Assembly (NCBI GenBank): GCA_052298855.1
Contig: DAVZXP010000005.1
Location: 124,001-188,000, forward strand
DNA from: Fimenecus sp052298855
GTDB lineage: Bacteria > Bacillota > Clostridia > Oscillospirales > Acutalibacteraceae
DNA length: 64,000 nucleotides
Direction: 5' to 3'
The notes beneath the pieces were generated by a model that searched no databases, had not been told where the DNA came from, and saw only the letters and a program-made list of their open reading frames with translations. Position 1 is the first letter of the stretch. Each line of letters opens with the position of its first letter. Shown here piece after piece: positions 50,748 through 59,972 of this stretch. A program made the translations under genes and the position numbers.

Positions 50748-50779
50748 AAGAAAAAAGCCTTGTCAAAGCTCGACAAGGC
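50748..50779 (-). promoter_or_regulatory. Leader terminator (attenuator) of pyrR-uraA
   Basis: On the minus strand GCCTTGTCG and TGACAAGGC form a stem followed by TTTTTTC, about 25 bases before the pyrR start codon. This is where PyrR-controlled attenuators lie. I could not identify a clear PyrR-binding anti-antiterminator loop in the ~100 bases upstream. Confidence 0.75.
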
Positions 50780-51018
50780 ACAAAATTTGATATTGCGTTT
50801 TGCGTTCTCCTTGCCGGCATCCCGTACCGAATTAAAGGTAAACATTTTTATTGCGATTATAATAGCACAACGCACGGCACTTGTAAACCGTTTTCGACAA
50901 AAAAATTCACAATTCTTTCATATTCGTAGATTTACACAAAGTACATTTGACAAACGCATACTACACGGCTATAATAACTAAAAAAACACATACAAGCGAT
51001 ATTTACGGAGTTCATATA

Positions 51019-51672
51019 ATGCTCAGATATTTCATCAGTGCGGTTGTCGGCTATCTGCTCGGTTCGTTGAGCTTTGCCGTCATCGTTTCAAAAACAAAAT
51101 TCAAAAAGGATATAAGAAATTACGGCTCGAATAACGCAGGTATGACGAATACCGCAAGGACGTTCGGCAAAAAGGCGGCGGCTGTCGTTTTTCTCGGCGA
51201 TTTCATAAAGCCTATGATAGCGGCGTTGATTGCCCTGTTCTTGATTTCGGGCAAGGAAAATCCCGTCGGCTGTGCGTATATCGCAGGTGCAAGTGCGGTT
51301 ATCGGTCATATCTTCCCCGTTTTCTTCGGCTTCAAGGGTGGCAAGGGCGTTGCTTCAATGTTCGGCGTTACAACTCTTATGTCCCCTATCTCCGTTCCGA
51401 TGTTAGCAGTTCCGTTTTTCGTTACGCTGACAGCCTCTAAAATGGTTTCGCTCTCGTCGATCATCTCGGCTGCGTGCGTTCCCGTCGTAACATTTGTAAT
51501 TTACAGATTTCTTCCGTTCCTCAATCCTCCGCTTTTGCGTGGTGACTGGAAAATTCCGACTGTCTGCACGGCAATTATTGCAATTCTTGTAATCTTTATG
51601 CACCGTTCAAACATTGAGCGTATTAAAAAGGGTGAGGAAAGAAAGATCGGCTCTAAAAAGAAAAAGGATTGA
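51019..51672 (+). CDS. plsY: Glycerol-3-phosphate acyltransferase PlsY
   Basis: ATG 51019 follows CGGAG. The 217-residue protein has five membrane helices and the three PlsY motifs: YGSNNAGMTNTART, GHIFPVFFGFKGGKGVASMFG and the late PPLLRGDW region. It moves acyl groups from acyl phosphate to glycerol 3-phosphate, the first step of phospholipid synthesis. A basic tail (KKGEERKIGSKKKKD) lies on the inside. Confidence 0.95.
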   Translation: MLRYFISAVVGYLLGSLSFAVIVSKTKFKKDIRNYGSNNAGMTNTARTFGKKAAAVVFLGDFIKPMIAALIALFLISGKENPVGCAYIAGASAVIGHIFPVFFGFKGGKGVASMFGVTTLMSPISVPMLAVPFFVTLTASKMVSLSSIISAACVPVVTFVIYRFLPFLNPPLLRGDWKIPTVCTAIIAILVIFMHRSNIERIKKGEERKIGSKKKKD

Positions 51673-51810
51673 TGTCTAACAATTATTTTCGGCGGGTAAT
51701 TGCTTAATTTATCCGTCGATTTTTTATTGTTAAAGAATATTTACAATTTATCTGTTGACTGAAATCGGTTTACATTGTAAAATATAGATAGACGTTAGGA
51801 GGTGTTTCCG

Positions 51811-52116
51811 ATGAACGAAGAATACGGTAACGATATTGTTTCCGTTGTTGACGAGGACGGCGTTGAGCACGTTTTCGAAGAGCTTGACAGAATTGAGACC
51901 GATAAAGGTCGCTATGTTGCTCTTACTCCCGTTTTTGATGATGCGGAGGAGATTATTGAGGACGACGGAGAGCTTATTATTTTGAAGGTTGTCGAAGAGG
52001 ATGACGGCGAAACTTACCTTGAGCCTATCGAGGATGACGCTGAATTTGATGAAATTGGAAATCTTTTTGAGCAGAGAATTGCAGAACTTTACGATTTTGA
52101 CGGCGAAGAAGAATAA
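51811..52116 (+). CDS. DUF1292 family acidic protein
   Basis: ATG 51811 follows TAGGAGG by nine bases. The 101-residue protein is very acidic. IVSVVDEDGVEHVFEELDRIE, RYVALTPVF and GELIILKVVEEDDGETYLEPIED are the DUF1292 (YrzB-like) pattern. Function unknown; in other Firmicutes it lies near yqgF/yrzL and alaS, which is not the case here. Confidence 0.9.
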   Translation: MNEEYGNDIVSVVDEDGVEHVFEELDRIETDKGRYVALTPVFDDAEEIIEDDGELIILKVVEEDDGETYLEPIEDDAEFDEIGNLFEQRIAELYDFDGEEE

Positions 52117-52135
52117 AAAAGTGCTTATGGCATAA

Positions 52136-52334
52136 AATATTATTCCTGCCCGATGCGACAAACAGCTCGGTTGATATTAACCCAACACTTTCTTATAGGG
52201 AACTTAAAATGTCAACGCCGGGAGCAGACCTCCCGTTTTCACGGACGCTGGGAGCATACAAAGGCGAAGACTTAGTGCCCACCTGCTTTTATTGCAGGTT
52301 ATTATTCACCGACTGCGGTCGGGCGGGGTATATT
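52136..52334 (+). ncRNA. ssrS: Probable 6S RNA (ssrS)
   Basis: The stretch has no ORF but strong structure. ATTCCTGCCCGATGC (52143) pairs with the end GCGGTCGGGCGGGGTAT (52316), closing a ~190-base rod-like RNA. Inside are GGTTGAT..AACCCAAC, GGGAGCAGACCTCCC and ACCTGCTTTTATTGCAGGT hairpins, and a long little-paired middle like the promoter-mimic bubble of 6S RNA. A clean terminator follows at 52337. The 6S assignment is from general shape and recall of Clostridial copies; a search against RF00013 would decide. Confidence 0.6.
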
Positions 52335-52336
52335 AA

Positions 52337-52365
52337 AAGAACACTCTTTCGAGTGTTCTTTTTTT
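52337..52365 (+). terminator. Terminator after structured RNA
   Basis: AAGAACACTC and GAGTGTTCTT pair across TTTC, followed by TTTTT. Confidence 0.9.
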
Positions 52366-52378
52366 ATGCTTATTTAAT

Positions 52379-53626
52379 TTACTGAATATACTGCTTTATC
52401 TTTTCAAGATACTGAATGTTAACGGTTGCGTCTATGAGCGTGCCGTTTTCGGTATAATCCTCCGAGTGAATAACGCCGTCTTTTCGTATCTCGGCAATTA
52501 TCGAGCCCTTGTCAAACGGAATTAACAGCTTTTTCCTTGCCCTGTTTTTGGGTAATGCCCCCTCGATAGCAGAAAGCAATTCGTCTATACCCTCGCCGTT
52601 TAATGCGCTTATCATAACCGCCTTGCCGAGAATGGGCAAATCGTAAATATCGGGTACAAGGTCGCACTTGTTCATAACGGAAATTACGGGTGTTTGCTCA
52701 CATTCAAGCTCTCGCAAAAGGTTTGCGGTAACCTCCAAATGCTCCGAGCACTCGTCGCTTGAAGCGTCGCACACATTGAGTATCAAATCGGCATTTTTAG
52801 CCTCCTCAAGCGTTGACTTGAACGCCTCGACAAGTTTATGCGGAAGCCGTCTGACAAGACCTACCGTGTCAATCAGCATTACGTCCTGACCGTTTGGGAG
52901 AGTGAGCTTTCTCGCCGTCGGGTCAAGCGTCGCAAACAGCTTATCCTCCGCAAGCACGCCTGCGTCGGTGAGTCTGTTCATAAGAGTTGACTTGCCCGCA
53001 TTTGTGTATCCGACAATCGCAACGGAAATTATGCCGTCTTTTTTTCTGCGAGTACGCATTGTGTTACGGCGTTTTTCAATCTGCTTTAACTCTTCCTCAA
53101 GAGCATAGATTTTACGGCGCATATGTCTTTTATCGCTTTCAAGCTTGCTCTCACCGGGGCCTCTTGTGCCGATACCGCCGCCGAGTCTGGAAAGGCTTTT
53201 GCCTTTACCCGTCAAAAAGGGTAAGGAATATTTAAGCTGTGCCAATTCGACCTGCAATTTGCCCTCACTGCTTCTCGCTCTTAAGGCGAAAATGTCAAGA
53301 ATGAGCATTGTGCGGTCAATGACCCTTGTGTCCGTCAAATCCTCGATATTTTTAAGCTGCGCAGGCGACAATTCGTCGTCGGCAACAATAAGGTCGATTT
53401 CATTTGTACGGCAAATTTCCGCAATTTCCTGTATTCTGCCGCTTCCGACATAGGTCGCAGGGTTAACGGACGGCAACTTCTGCGTTGAGGTTACAACCGC
53501 CTCGCCCCCTGCCGTTTCGACAAGCAAGGCAAGCTCCTCGATTGACTCCTCGGCATTAAAATCGCCCGTGTCAACCGAAATGAGCAGAACTCTCTCGGGT
53601 GAATCTGTATTTTCGTAAAAAGTCAT
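52379..53626 (-). CDS. hflX: GTPase HflX
   Basis: This 415-residue protein starts behind AAGGAGA. The N-terminal HflX domain (VNPATYVGSGRIQEI, VADDELSPAQLKNIE, QVELAQLKYSLPFL, GGGIGTRGPGESKLE) precedes a GTPase with G1 GYTNAGKST, G2/G3 FATLDPT and DTVGLV, and G4 NKCD. HflX splits stalled or hibernating 70S ribosomes and can act in antibiotic tolerance. The gene is 9 bp downstream of the ABC exporter pair. Confidence 0.96.
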   Translation of the reverse strand: MTFYENTDSPERVLLISVDTGDFNAEESIEELALLVETAGGEAVVTSTQKLPSVNPATYVGSGRIQEIAEICRTNEIDLIVADDELSPAQLKNIEDLTDTRVIDRTMLILDIFALRARSSEGKLQVELAQLKYSLPFLTGKGKSLSRLGGGIGTRGPGESKLESDKRHMRRKIYALEEELKQIEKRRNTMRTRRKKDGIISVAIVGYTNAGKSTLMNRLTDAGVLAEDKLFATLDPTARKLTLPNGQDVMLIDTVGLVRRLPHKLVEAFKSTLEEAKNADLILNVCDASSDECSEHLEVTANLLRELECEQTPVISVMNKCDLVPDIYDLPILGKAVMISALNGEGIDELLSAIEGALPKNRARKKLLIPFDKGSIIAEIRKDGVIHSEDYTENGTLIDATVNIQYLEKIKQYIQ

Positions 53627-53635
53627 ATATTCTCC

Positions 53636-55369
53636 TTAATAAACCGCAAACTGGCTGTTATAAAGCTCGGAATAAAATCCGCCCCTTTCGAGCAATTCCC
53701 CGTGTGTACCGCTTTCGATGATAGCGCCGTCCTTCATAACAAGTATCTTGTCTGCATTCTTTATTGTCGAAAGCCTGTGTGCGACAATGAACGCCGTTCT
53801 GCCGTCCATAAGCTCCAAAAATGCCTTTTGTATTCTCAATTCCGTTCTCGTATCAATGCTCGAGGTTGCCTCGTCAAGTATGAGCATCGGCGGATCGGAG
53901 AGCATTACTCTCGCAATGGAAATCAACTGTCTTTGACCCTGCGAAAGATTGTCGCCGTTGCCGGTTATGATTGTGTTGTATCCGTCGGGCAAACGCTTGA
54001 TAAAGCTGTGTGCGTGAGCCTTTTTAGCCGCTTCGATAACCTCTTGCTCGGTTGCGTTCGGCTTTCCGTAAGCGATATTCTCATAAATCGTGCCCGAGAA
54101 CAGCCAAGTATCCTGAAGCACCATTCCGAACTGACTGCGCAAGCTCTCACGGGTAACCTCGGTTATATCGTTTCCGTCAACTGTAATCTTGCCCGAATTT
54201 ATCTCATAAAAACGCATCAAAAGATTGATAAGCGTGGTCTTTCCGCATCCCGTTGGACCTACAAGCGCAACTGTCTGTCCGCTTTTTGCCGAAAGGTTGA
54301 GGTTTTCGATAAACTTCTTAGTGTCCGTATATGAGAACTCGACATTTTGAAGCTCGACATCTCCCTTGACACTTTCGAGAACACGGTTGCCCTCGTCGCT
54401 CACCTGCTCGGGTGCGTCAAGCACGGAGAAAATGCGTTCAGCCGAGCTCACGGCGTTTTGGAATTCTGCGATAACAGCCGAAATCTCATTAAACGGCTTT
54501 GTGTACTGCGAGCAATAGGCGAGGAATGACGCCAGCGCACCGACGGTAATTGCGTGAGTGTCGCCGCAGACATAAATTCCGCCGATAACGGCAACCGCAG
54601 CATACACAAGCGCATTTACGAATCTTGTAAGCGGATTGGTAAGAGCCGAATAGAAATGTGCGATAACCCCGACCTTTTCCCACTTGTTATTCATATCCCT
54701 GAAAGCCTCTGTCGTGATCTGTTGCATATTAAAAGCCTTTACGACCTGTGCCGAGTCAATCATTTCAGAAGCATAGCCCGTAAGCTTGCCCCTGAGTCTT
54801 GCCTGCTCGGTGTATTTTGAGTGTGCTCTCTTTGCGATAAACGAAGCCATAAAGAATGAAACGGGCGTGAGTATCACAACGACGAGCGTTATATACGGGT
54901 TTATCATAAACATAAACACAAGCGTTGCGACTATCGTTACAATGCCCGAAAGCACCTGCGTAAAGCCCTGCAAAAGTCCCGTCGAAACTATATCTACATC
55001 GGTTATAACAGAGTTTATAAGGTCGCCGTGCGGTACACAGTCAATGTATTTGAGCTCTACCCTGTTGAGCTTTGCGATTGTCTCACGGCGTAAGAGCTTA
55101 ACGGTTTTGTATGAGAGCTTGTTCGAGTTATAGGTCATTATCCACTGCAAAATTGCCGAAGCGATAACGATTACAAACAGCTCAATGCAAACCTTTGAAA
55201 GTGCCGAAAAATCAACGTTATCCTTGCCGATTATACAGTCAATGCCCTCGCCTATCATAATCGGAACAAACAGCGAAAGCAAAATTCCGCCGATTGCGGA
55301 GATGACGGCAAAAACGATATTTGCGGTAAAAGGTTTAACGTATTTGAAAAGTCTTTTTACCGTTTTCAC
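53636..55369 (-). CDS. Heterodimeric ABC exporter, catalytic-site subunit
   Basis: The start is GTG 55369, four bases overlapping the stop of the partner gene (GTGA). The 577-residue half-transporter has six membrane helices and one ATPase: Walker A GPTGCGKTT, signature LSQGQRQL, Walker B LILDEATSSID with the catalytic Glu, and H-loop VAHRLST. Together with the gene before it, it forms a BmrCD/TM287-288-type multidrug or lipid exporter. Confidence 0.94.
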   Translation of the reverse strand: MKTVKRLFKYVKPFTANIVFAVISAIGGILLSLFVPIMIGEGIDCIIGKDNVDFSALSKVCIELFVIVIASAILQWIMTYNSNKLSYKTVKLLRRETIAKLNRVELKYIDCVPHGDLINSVITDVDIVSTGLLQGFTQVLSGIVTIVATLVFMFMINPYITLVVVILTPVSFFMASFIAKRAHSKYTEQARLRGKLTGYASEMIDSAQVVKAFNMQQITTEAFRDMNNKWEKVGVIAHFYSALTNPLTRFVNALVYAAVAVIGGIYVCGDTHAITVGALASFLAYCSQYTKPFNEISAVIAEFQNAVSSAERIFSVLDAPEQVSDEGNRVLESVKGDVELQNVEFSYTDTKKFIENLNLSAKSGQTVALVGPTGCGKTTLINLLMRFYEINSGKITVDGNDITEVTRESLRSQFGMVLQDTWLFSGTIYENIAYGKPNATEQEVIEAAKKAHAHSFIKRLPDGYNTIITGNGDNLSQGQRQLISIARVMLSDPPMLILDEATSSIDTRTELRIQKAFLELMDGRTAFIVAHRLSTIKNADKILVMKDGAIIESGTHGELLERGGFYSELYNSQFAVY

Positions 55370-57093
55370 TGTGCATTCACCTCTCTTTCCGAAAGCTGAG
55401 AAAGGCAAATTTCATTGTATACCTCGTTCGTCTTATAAAGCTCCGAGTGCGTTCCGATAGCGGAAATTCCGCCCTCGTTCATCACGATTATTCGGTCGCA
55501 ACTCTTGACGGTGTTTACCCTTTGAGAAACTATGATAACGGTAGTGTCCGAAAGCTCGTCGTGAATGGCTTTACGAAGTTTTGAGTCGGTCGCAAAGTCA
55601 AGTGCCGAGGAAGAGTCGTCGAAAATAACAATTTTAGGATTTCCGAGCAACGCCCTTGCAATGCAAAGCCTCTGCCTTTGACCGCCCGAAAGGTTTTTAC
55701 TGTTTTCGTTTATCTCGGTATCAAGTCCGTTGGGAAGCTTTTTGACAAATTCCTCGGACTGTGAAATTCTAAGTGCTCTCTCAATATCCTCATCGGTTGC
55801 GTTTTGGTCGCCGTAAAGCAAATTTTTACGCACCGAGCCCGAAAAGAGCCTGTTTTCCTGCGGAACAATATGTGCAATGCTCCTTAATGCCGAAAATTTA
55901 TAATCACGGACATCATGACCGAAAACGTCAATTTCGCCGCTGTCAACATCATAAAAACGCATAATAAGGCTGACAAGTGTCGATTTACCGCTTCCCGTAC
56001 CGCCGATTACACCGACGGTTTCGCCCTTATTTATTGTAAAATCAACGTCGGTAAGCACATTTTCATCAGCCTCGCCGTAAGAATAGCAAACGCTCTTGAA
56101 TTCAACCGCAGGCTTTGTCTCGTCAGCCTGTGTAAAGCGTGCATTATCGTCAGTCATTCCGGGCTTAAAGTCGAGCACCTCTTTTATACGCTGATAGCTT
56201 GCGCCCGCCTTTGTGAAAATTACGATTACATTTGAAAATACGATAATCGAAAGCAAAATCTGCGTCATATAGTTAGTAAAGGCAAGCACCTCGCCCTGTG
56301 TGAGCTTGCCCGTGTTTACCTTAATTCCGCCGAAATAAAGGATTAAAACAATAGCTGTGTTCATAACCGCAAAGGTCAACGGATTGAGAAGTGCCGAAAG
56401 CCTGCCGACTTTAACGCTTCGCTCGGTCAATTCCTCGTTCGCCTTTTCAAATTTTTCCTTTTCGTATTCGGTTCTCGAAAATGCACGGATTACACGCACT
56501 CCCGAAAGGCTGTCCTTTACGATTGATGCGGCTCTGTCGAGCTTCCTCTGAATTTGAGAGTAAAGCGGTAAAGAGCGACTTAAAATGTAATATAAAATTA
56601 TACTTACAAGCAACGCAGACACGAAGAATATTATTGACATCTTCGCATCAAGTCCGACAGCGGCGATAAGCGAGCCGACAATCAGGAACGGCGAACGGAA
56701 AACAAGGCGGATAAGCATTGCAACCGCCGACTGAATTTGAGTAATATCGTTGGTTATCCTCGTTGTGAGCGATGCGCTTGTAAAAGTGTCAATATCCTCT
56801 CTCGACATCAAGTTTATCTTATCAAAAACATCATTTCTCAAATGCGTTCCGACTCCCTGCTGTGCAACCGCCGCCGAATACTGACAGACAATTGCAAACA
56901 CTACGCCGAAAAATGCCAGCAGGAAAAGCACAATTCCCATTTTATAAATGTACGCCGTGTCCCCTACCGAAATTCCCTTGTCAATCATACTTGCGACGGT
57001 AATCGGAACAAAAAGCTCAAGTATAGCCTCCGCAAGCTTAAACGCAGGGCCTAAAATGAACTGCTTTTTATAAAGATTAAAATACTTTTTCAT
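55366..57093 (-). CDS. Heterodimeric ABC exporter, degenerate-site subunit
   Basis: This 575-residue half-transporter has ATPase motifs GGTGSGKST, LSGGQRQR and IVIFDDSSSALD. The residue after Walker B is Asp instead of the catalytic Glu, and the H-loop position reads VSQRVNT (Gln for His). These are the marks of the degenerate partner in asymmetric ABC exporters. It leads the exporter-hflX run on the minus strand. Confidence 0.94.
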   Translation of the reverse strand: MKKYFNLYKKQFILGPAFKLAEAILELFVPITVASMIDKGISVGDTAYIYKMGIVLFLLAFFGVVFAIVCQYSAAVAQQGVGTHLRNDVFDKINLMSREDIDTFTSASLTTRITNDITQIQSAVAMLIRLVFRSPFLIVGSLIAAVGLDAKMSIIFFVSALLVSIILYYILSRSLPLYSQIQRKLDRAASIVKDSLSGVRVIRAFSRTEYEKEKFEKANEELTERSVKVGRLSALLNPLTFAVMNTAIVLILYFGGIKVNTGKLTQGEVLAFTNYMTQILLSIIVFSNVIVIFTKAGASYQRIKEVLDFKPGMTDDNARFTQADETKPAVEFKSVCYSYGEADENVLTDVDFTINKGETVGVIGGTGSGKSTLVSLIMRFYDVDSGEIDVFGHDVRDYKFSALRSIAHIVPQENRLFSGSVRKNLLYGDQNATDEDIERALRISQSEEFVKKLPNGLDTEINENSKNLSGGQRQRLCIARALLGNPKIVIFDDSSSALDFATDSKLRKAIHDELSDTTVIIVSQRVNTVKSCDRIIVMNEGGISAIGTHSELYKTNEVYNEICLSQLSEREVNAQ

Positions 57094-57277
57094 TTTATCT
57101 CTCCATAAACGGATTTCCTATTGTTATAATTATACTCTTTTTTTGCAATTTTTCAATATTCAGCCTTAACATAGCGCCGATTTTATATAATGTTACAAAA
57201 TTAGCTTTTTTATTTGCTTTTAGCTTATGCTTAGAGTATAATGGGCTACGGAAAAATAAAGAAAGGATATGTGTTTT

Positions 57278-58468
57278 ATGGAAGCTTATTCGGTATTCAA
57301 AAGCTTATGCATAATTATAATTGCCGCAAAGATTTTCGGCATAATTGCACGAAAGCTCAAAGCACCGCAGGTTGTCGGCGAGATTATCGCAGGTCTTATC
57401 ATAGGTCCGAGCGTTTTGCACCTCGTTGACCAGACGGATTTCATAACTCAGCTTGCTGAAATCGGCGTTGTGCTTCTTATGTTCTCGGCAGGCCTCGGTA
57501 CTAACCTCAAGGACCTTGCAAGGACAGGCTTTAAGGCATTCTTAATCGCTTGCGCGGGCGTATTTGTTCCCCTTGTCGGCGGTACGTTGCTCTACTTTGC
57601 ATTCTACGGTGCTGCGCCGTGGGGCTCTCCCGATTTTTACAAAGCTGTGTTTATCGGTGTAATTTTGACGGCTACCTCCGTCAGCATTACCGTTCAAACG
57701 CTCAAAGAGTTGGGCAAGCTCTCGACTGAGGTCGGCACAACAATTATGAGTGCGGCGATTATCGATGATGTTATCGGTATTATCGTGCTCACATTTGTAA
57801 TCGGTATGAACGGAGGCGAGGCAAAGCCTGTTACGGTTATTGTAAAAACTGTTTTGTTCTTCCTGTTTGCATTTGTGCTCGGCTATATCATCTACAAGAT
57901 TTTCAGATTTTCCGACAAAATGTGGCCTCACACAAGACGTATTCCGATTATGGGACTTGCGCTTTGCTTGGGTATGGCTTATGTTGCGGAAAAATATTTC
58001 GGAATTGCCGACATTACAGGCGCATACGTTGCGGGTATTATACTTTGCAGTATTCACGACTCAAACTACATTGCAGAGAAAATGGACATCAGCTCATATA
58101 TGCTCTTCGGTCCCGTTTTCTTCGCAAGCATCGGTCTTAAAACCTCGATTGACGGCATGACGGGAGAAATGTTGCTGTTTGCTATTTGCTTTGTTATCAT
58201 CGGTCTTATCTGCAAGGTTATCGGCTGCTCGCTTATGAGCAAGGCTTGCAAATTCAACTTCGCCGACTCGCTGAAAATCGGCGTCGGTATGATGACAAGA
58301 GGCGAAGTTGCATTGATTGTCGCTCAAAAGGGACTTTCCTGCGGCATAATTTCAAACGAATACTTTACGCCCGTTATCGTGCTTATTATGGTATCGTCGA
58401 TTATAACGCCGATTATCCTCAAGGCACTCTATTCAAAGGACGAAAAGAAAGCTTTGAAGAAAGCTTAA
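57278..58468 (+). CDS. CPA2-type cation:proton antiporter
   Basis: ATG 57278 fits AAAGGA about 11 bases upstream better than the in-frame ATG at 57269. The 396-residue protein has 12-13 helices. VVGEIIAGLIIGPSVL, LAEIGVVLLMFSAGLGTNL, SAAIIDDVIGIIVL (the paired Asp ion site) and GMMTRGEVALIVA are KefB/NapA-type motifs. No C-terminal TrkA domain is present. It likely exchanges Na+ or K+ for H+. Confidence 0.94.
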   Translation: MEAYSVFKSLCIIIIAAKIFGIIARKLKAPQVVGEIIAGLIIGPSVLHLVDQTDFITQLAEIGVVLLMFSAGLGTNLKDLARTGFKAFLIACAGVFVPLVGGTLLYFAFYGAAPWGSPDFYKAVFIGVILTATSVSITVQTLKELGKLSTEVGTTIMSAAIIDDVIGIIVLTFVIGMNGGEAKPVTVIVKTVLFFLFAFVLGYIIYKIFRFSDKMWPHTRRIPIMGLALCLGMAYVAEKYFGIADITGAYVAGIILCSIHDSNYIAEKMDISSYMLFGPVFFASIGLKTSIDGMTGEMLLFAICFVIIGLICKVIGCSLMSKACKFNFADSLKIGVGMMTRGEVALIVAQKGLSCGIISNEYFTPVIVLIMVSSIITPIILKALYSKDEKKALKKA

Positions 58469-58486
58469 AACAACATAATATGCTTA

Positions 58487-58518
58487 AATCCCTCTGTAAT
58501 ATTGCAGAGGGATTTTTT
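58487..58518 (+). terminator. Terminator of antiporter gene
   Basis: AATCCCTCTG and CAGAGGGATT pair across TAATATTG, followed by TTTTT. Confidence 0.88.
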
Positions 58519-58614
58519 ATGTTCTGTAAAAGCCTTAAAACAGCCGCAATGCCGTCAAATTAAGCTTTCAAGGCGATTGGCAGGTAAACACAGCTACAAG
58601 CCTTTAAGACATAC

Positions 58615-58648
58615 AAAAGCTCCCTTACCGTTGCCGATAAGGGAGCTT
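58615..58648 (-). terminator. Terminator of the str operon (after tuf)
   Basis: AAGCTCCCTTA and TAAGGGAGCTT form a perfect stem. The minus strand continues TTTTGTATG. Confidence 0.85.
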
Positions 58649-58677
58649 AAATTAGATGTTATTATTGAATAATCAGA

Positions 58678-59871
58678 TTATTCGTTAATAGCTGTAACAA
58701 CACCTGAACCTACTGTTCTACCACCCTCACGGATAGCGAAACGAAGGCCTTCCTCGATAGCGATAGGAGTGATGAGCTCAACGTCCATCTCTACGTTATC
58801 GCCGGGCATGCACATTTCTGTACCTGCGGGAAGAGTGATGATACCTGTAACGTCAGTTGTTCTGAAATAGAACTGAGGACGATAGTTGTTGAAGAACGGT
58901 GTGTGACGGCCGCCCTCGTCCTTATTAAGAACGTAAACCTGTCCCTTGAACTTTGTGTGGGGGTGAATTGTGCCGGGCTTAGAAAGAACCTGTCCACGCT
59001 CAATACCCTTTCTGTCAACACCACGAAGAAGAGCACCGATGTTGTCGCCTGCCTCAGCGTAATCAAGAGTCTTTCTGAACATCTCGATACCTGTAACAAC
59101 AGACTTTGTCTTCTCATCCTTAAGACCAACGATTTCAACCTCTTCGCCTGTCTTAAGCTGTCCACGCTCAACTCTACCTGTAGCAACTGTACCACGGCCT
59201 GTGATTGTCATAACGTCCTCGACAGGCATAAGGAACGGCTGGTCAGCCTTACGGTCGGGTGTGGGGATGTAGTTATCAACTGCATCCATAAGCTCCCAGA
59301 TGCACTGAACTTCAGGAGCATTGGGGTCTGTAGCCTCAAGAGCCTTAAGAGCTGAACCCTTGATGATCGGGCAGTTCTCATCGAAATCATACTCAGCAAG
59401 TGTTTCACGGATTTCCATCTCAACAAGCTCAAGAAGCTCGGGATCGTCAACCTGGTCGCACTTGTTCATGAATACAACGATTGCCGGAACGCCAACCTGA
59501 CGAGCAAGAAGAAGGTGCTCCTTGGTCTGAGCCATAGGACCGTCTGTTGCTGCGATAACAAGGATAGCGCCGTCCATCTGAGCTGCACCTGTGATCATGT
59601 TCTTGATGTAGTCAGCATGGCCGGGGCAGTCAACGTGAGCATAGTGACGCTTTTCAGTCTCGTACTCAACGTGTGCTGTGTTGATTGTGATACCACGCTC
59701 TCTCTCTTCGGGAGCCTTATCGATGTTTGCATAATCAACGAAGTCAGCCTGACCCTTAGATGCGAGTGTCTTTGTAATAGCTGCTGTTAATGTTGTCTTA
59801 CCATGGTCAACGTGACCGATAGTACCAATATTAACATGGGGTTTAGTTCTTTCGAATTTTGCCTTTGCCAT
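58678..59871 (-). CDS. tuf: Elongation factor Tu
   Basis: This 397-residue protein has G1 GHVDHGKTT, DCPGHADYIKNM, NKCDQVDD and GSALKAL. It delivers aminoacyl-tRNA to the ribosome. It is last in rpsL-rpsG-fusA-tuf, about 100 bp after fusA, with an AAAGGAGG ribosome site and a terminator at 58615. The family is unmistakable and the length usual. Confidence 0.99.
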   Translation of the reverse strand: MAKAKFERTKPHVNIGTIGHVDHGKTTLTAAITKTLASKGQADFVDYANIDKAPEERERGITINTAHVEYETEKRHYAHVDCPGHADYIKNMITGAAQMDGAILVIAATDGPMAQTKEHLLLARQVGVPAIVVFMNKCDQVDDPELLELVEMEIRETLAEYDFDENCPIIKGSALKALEATDPNAPEVQCIWELMDAVDNYIPTPDRKADQPFLMPVEDVMTITGRGTVATGRVERGQLKTGEEVEIVGLKDEKTKSVVTGIEMFRKTLDYAEAGDNIGALLRGVDRKGIERGQVLSKPGTIHPHTKFKGQVYVLNKDEGGRHTPFFNNYRPQFYFRTTDVTGIITLPAGTEMCMPGDNVEMDVELITPIAIEEGLRFAIREGGRTVGSGVVTAINE

Positions 59872-59972
59872 TGGAATTTCCTCCTTTTATTAACGGAAAA
59901 TATTTTGTATTTGTCTGTGCTTGATATTTTACCAATAATTCGGCAAAATATCAAGCCTTTTTAATGAAATAA

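Noticed and set aside
57542..58057. 171-codon ORF opposite the antiporter gene
   Set aside because: Asn/Cys-rich product typical of an antisense frame of a membrane protein.
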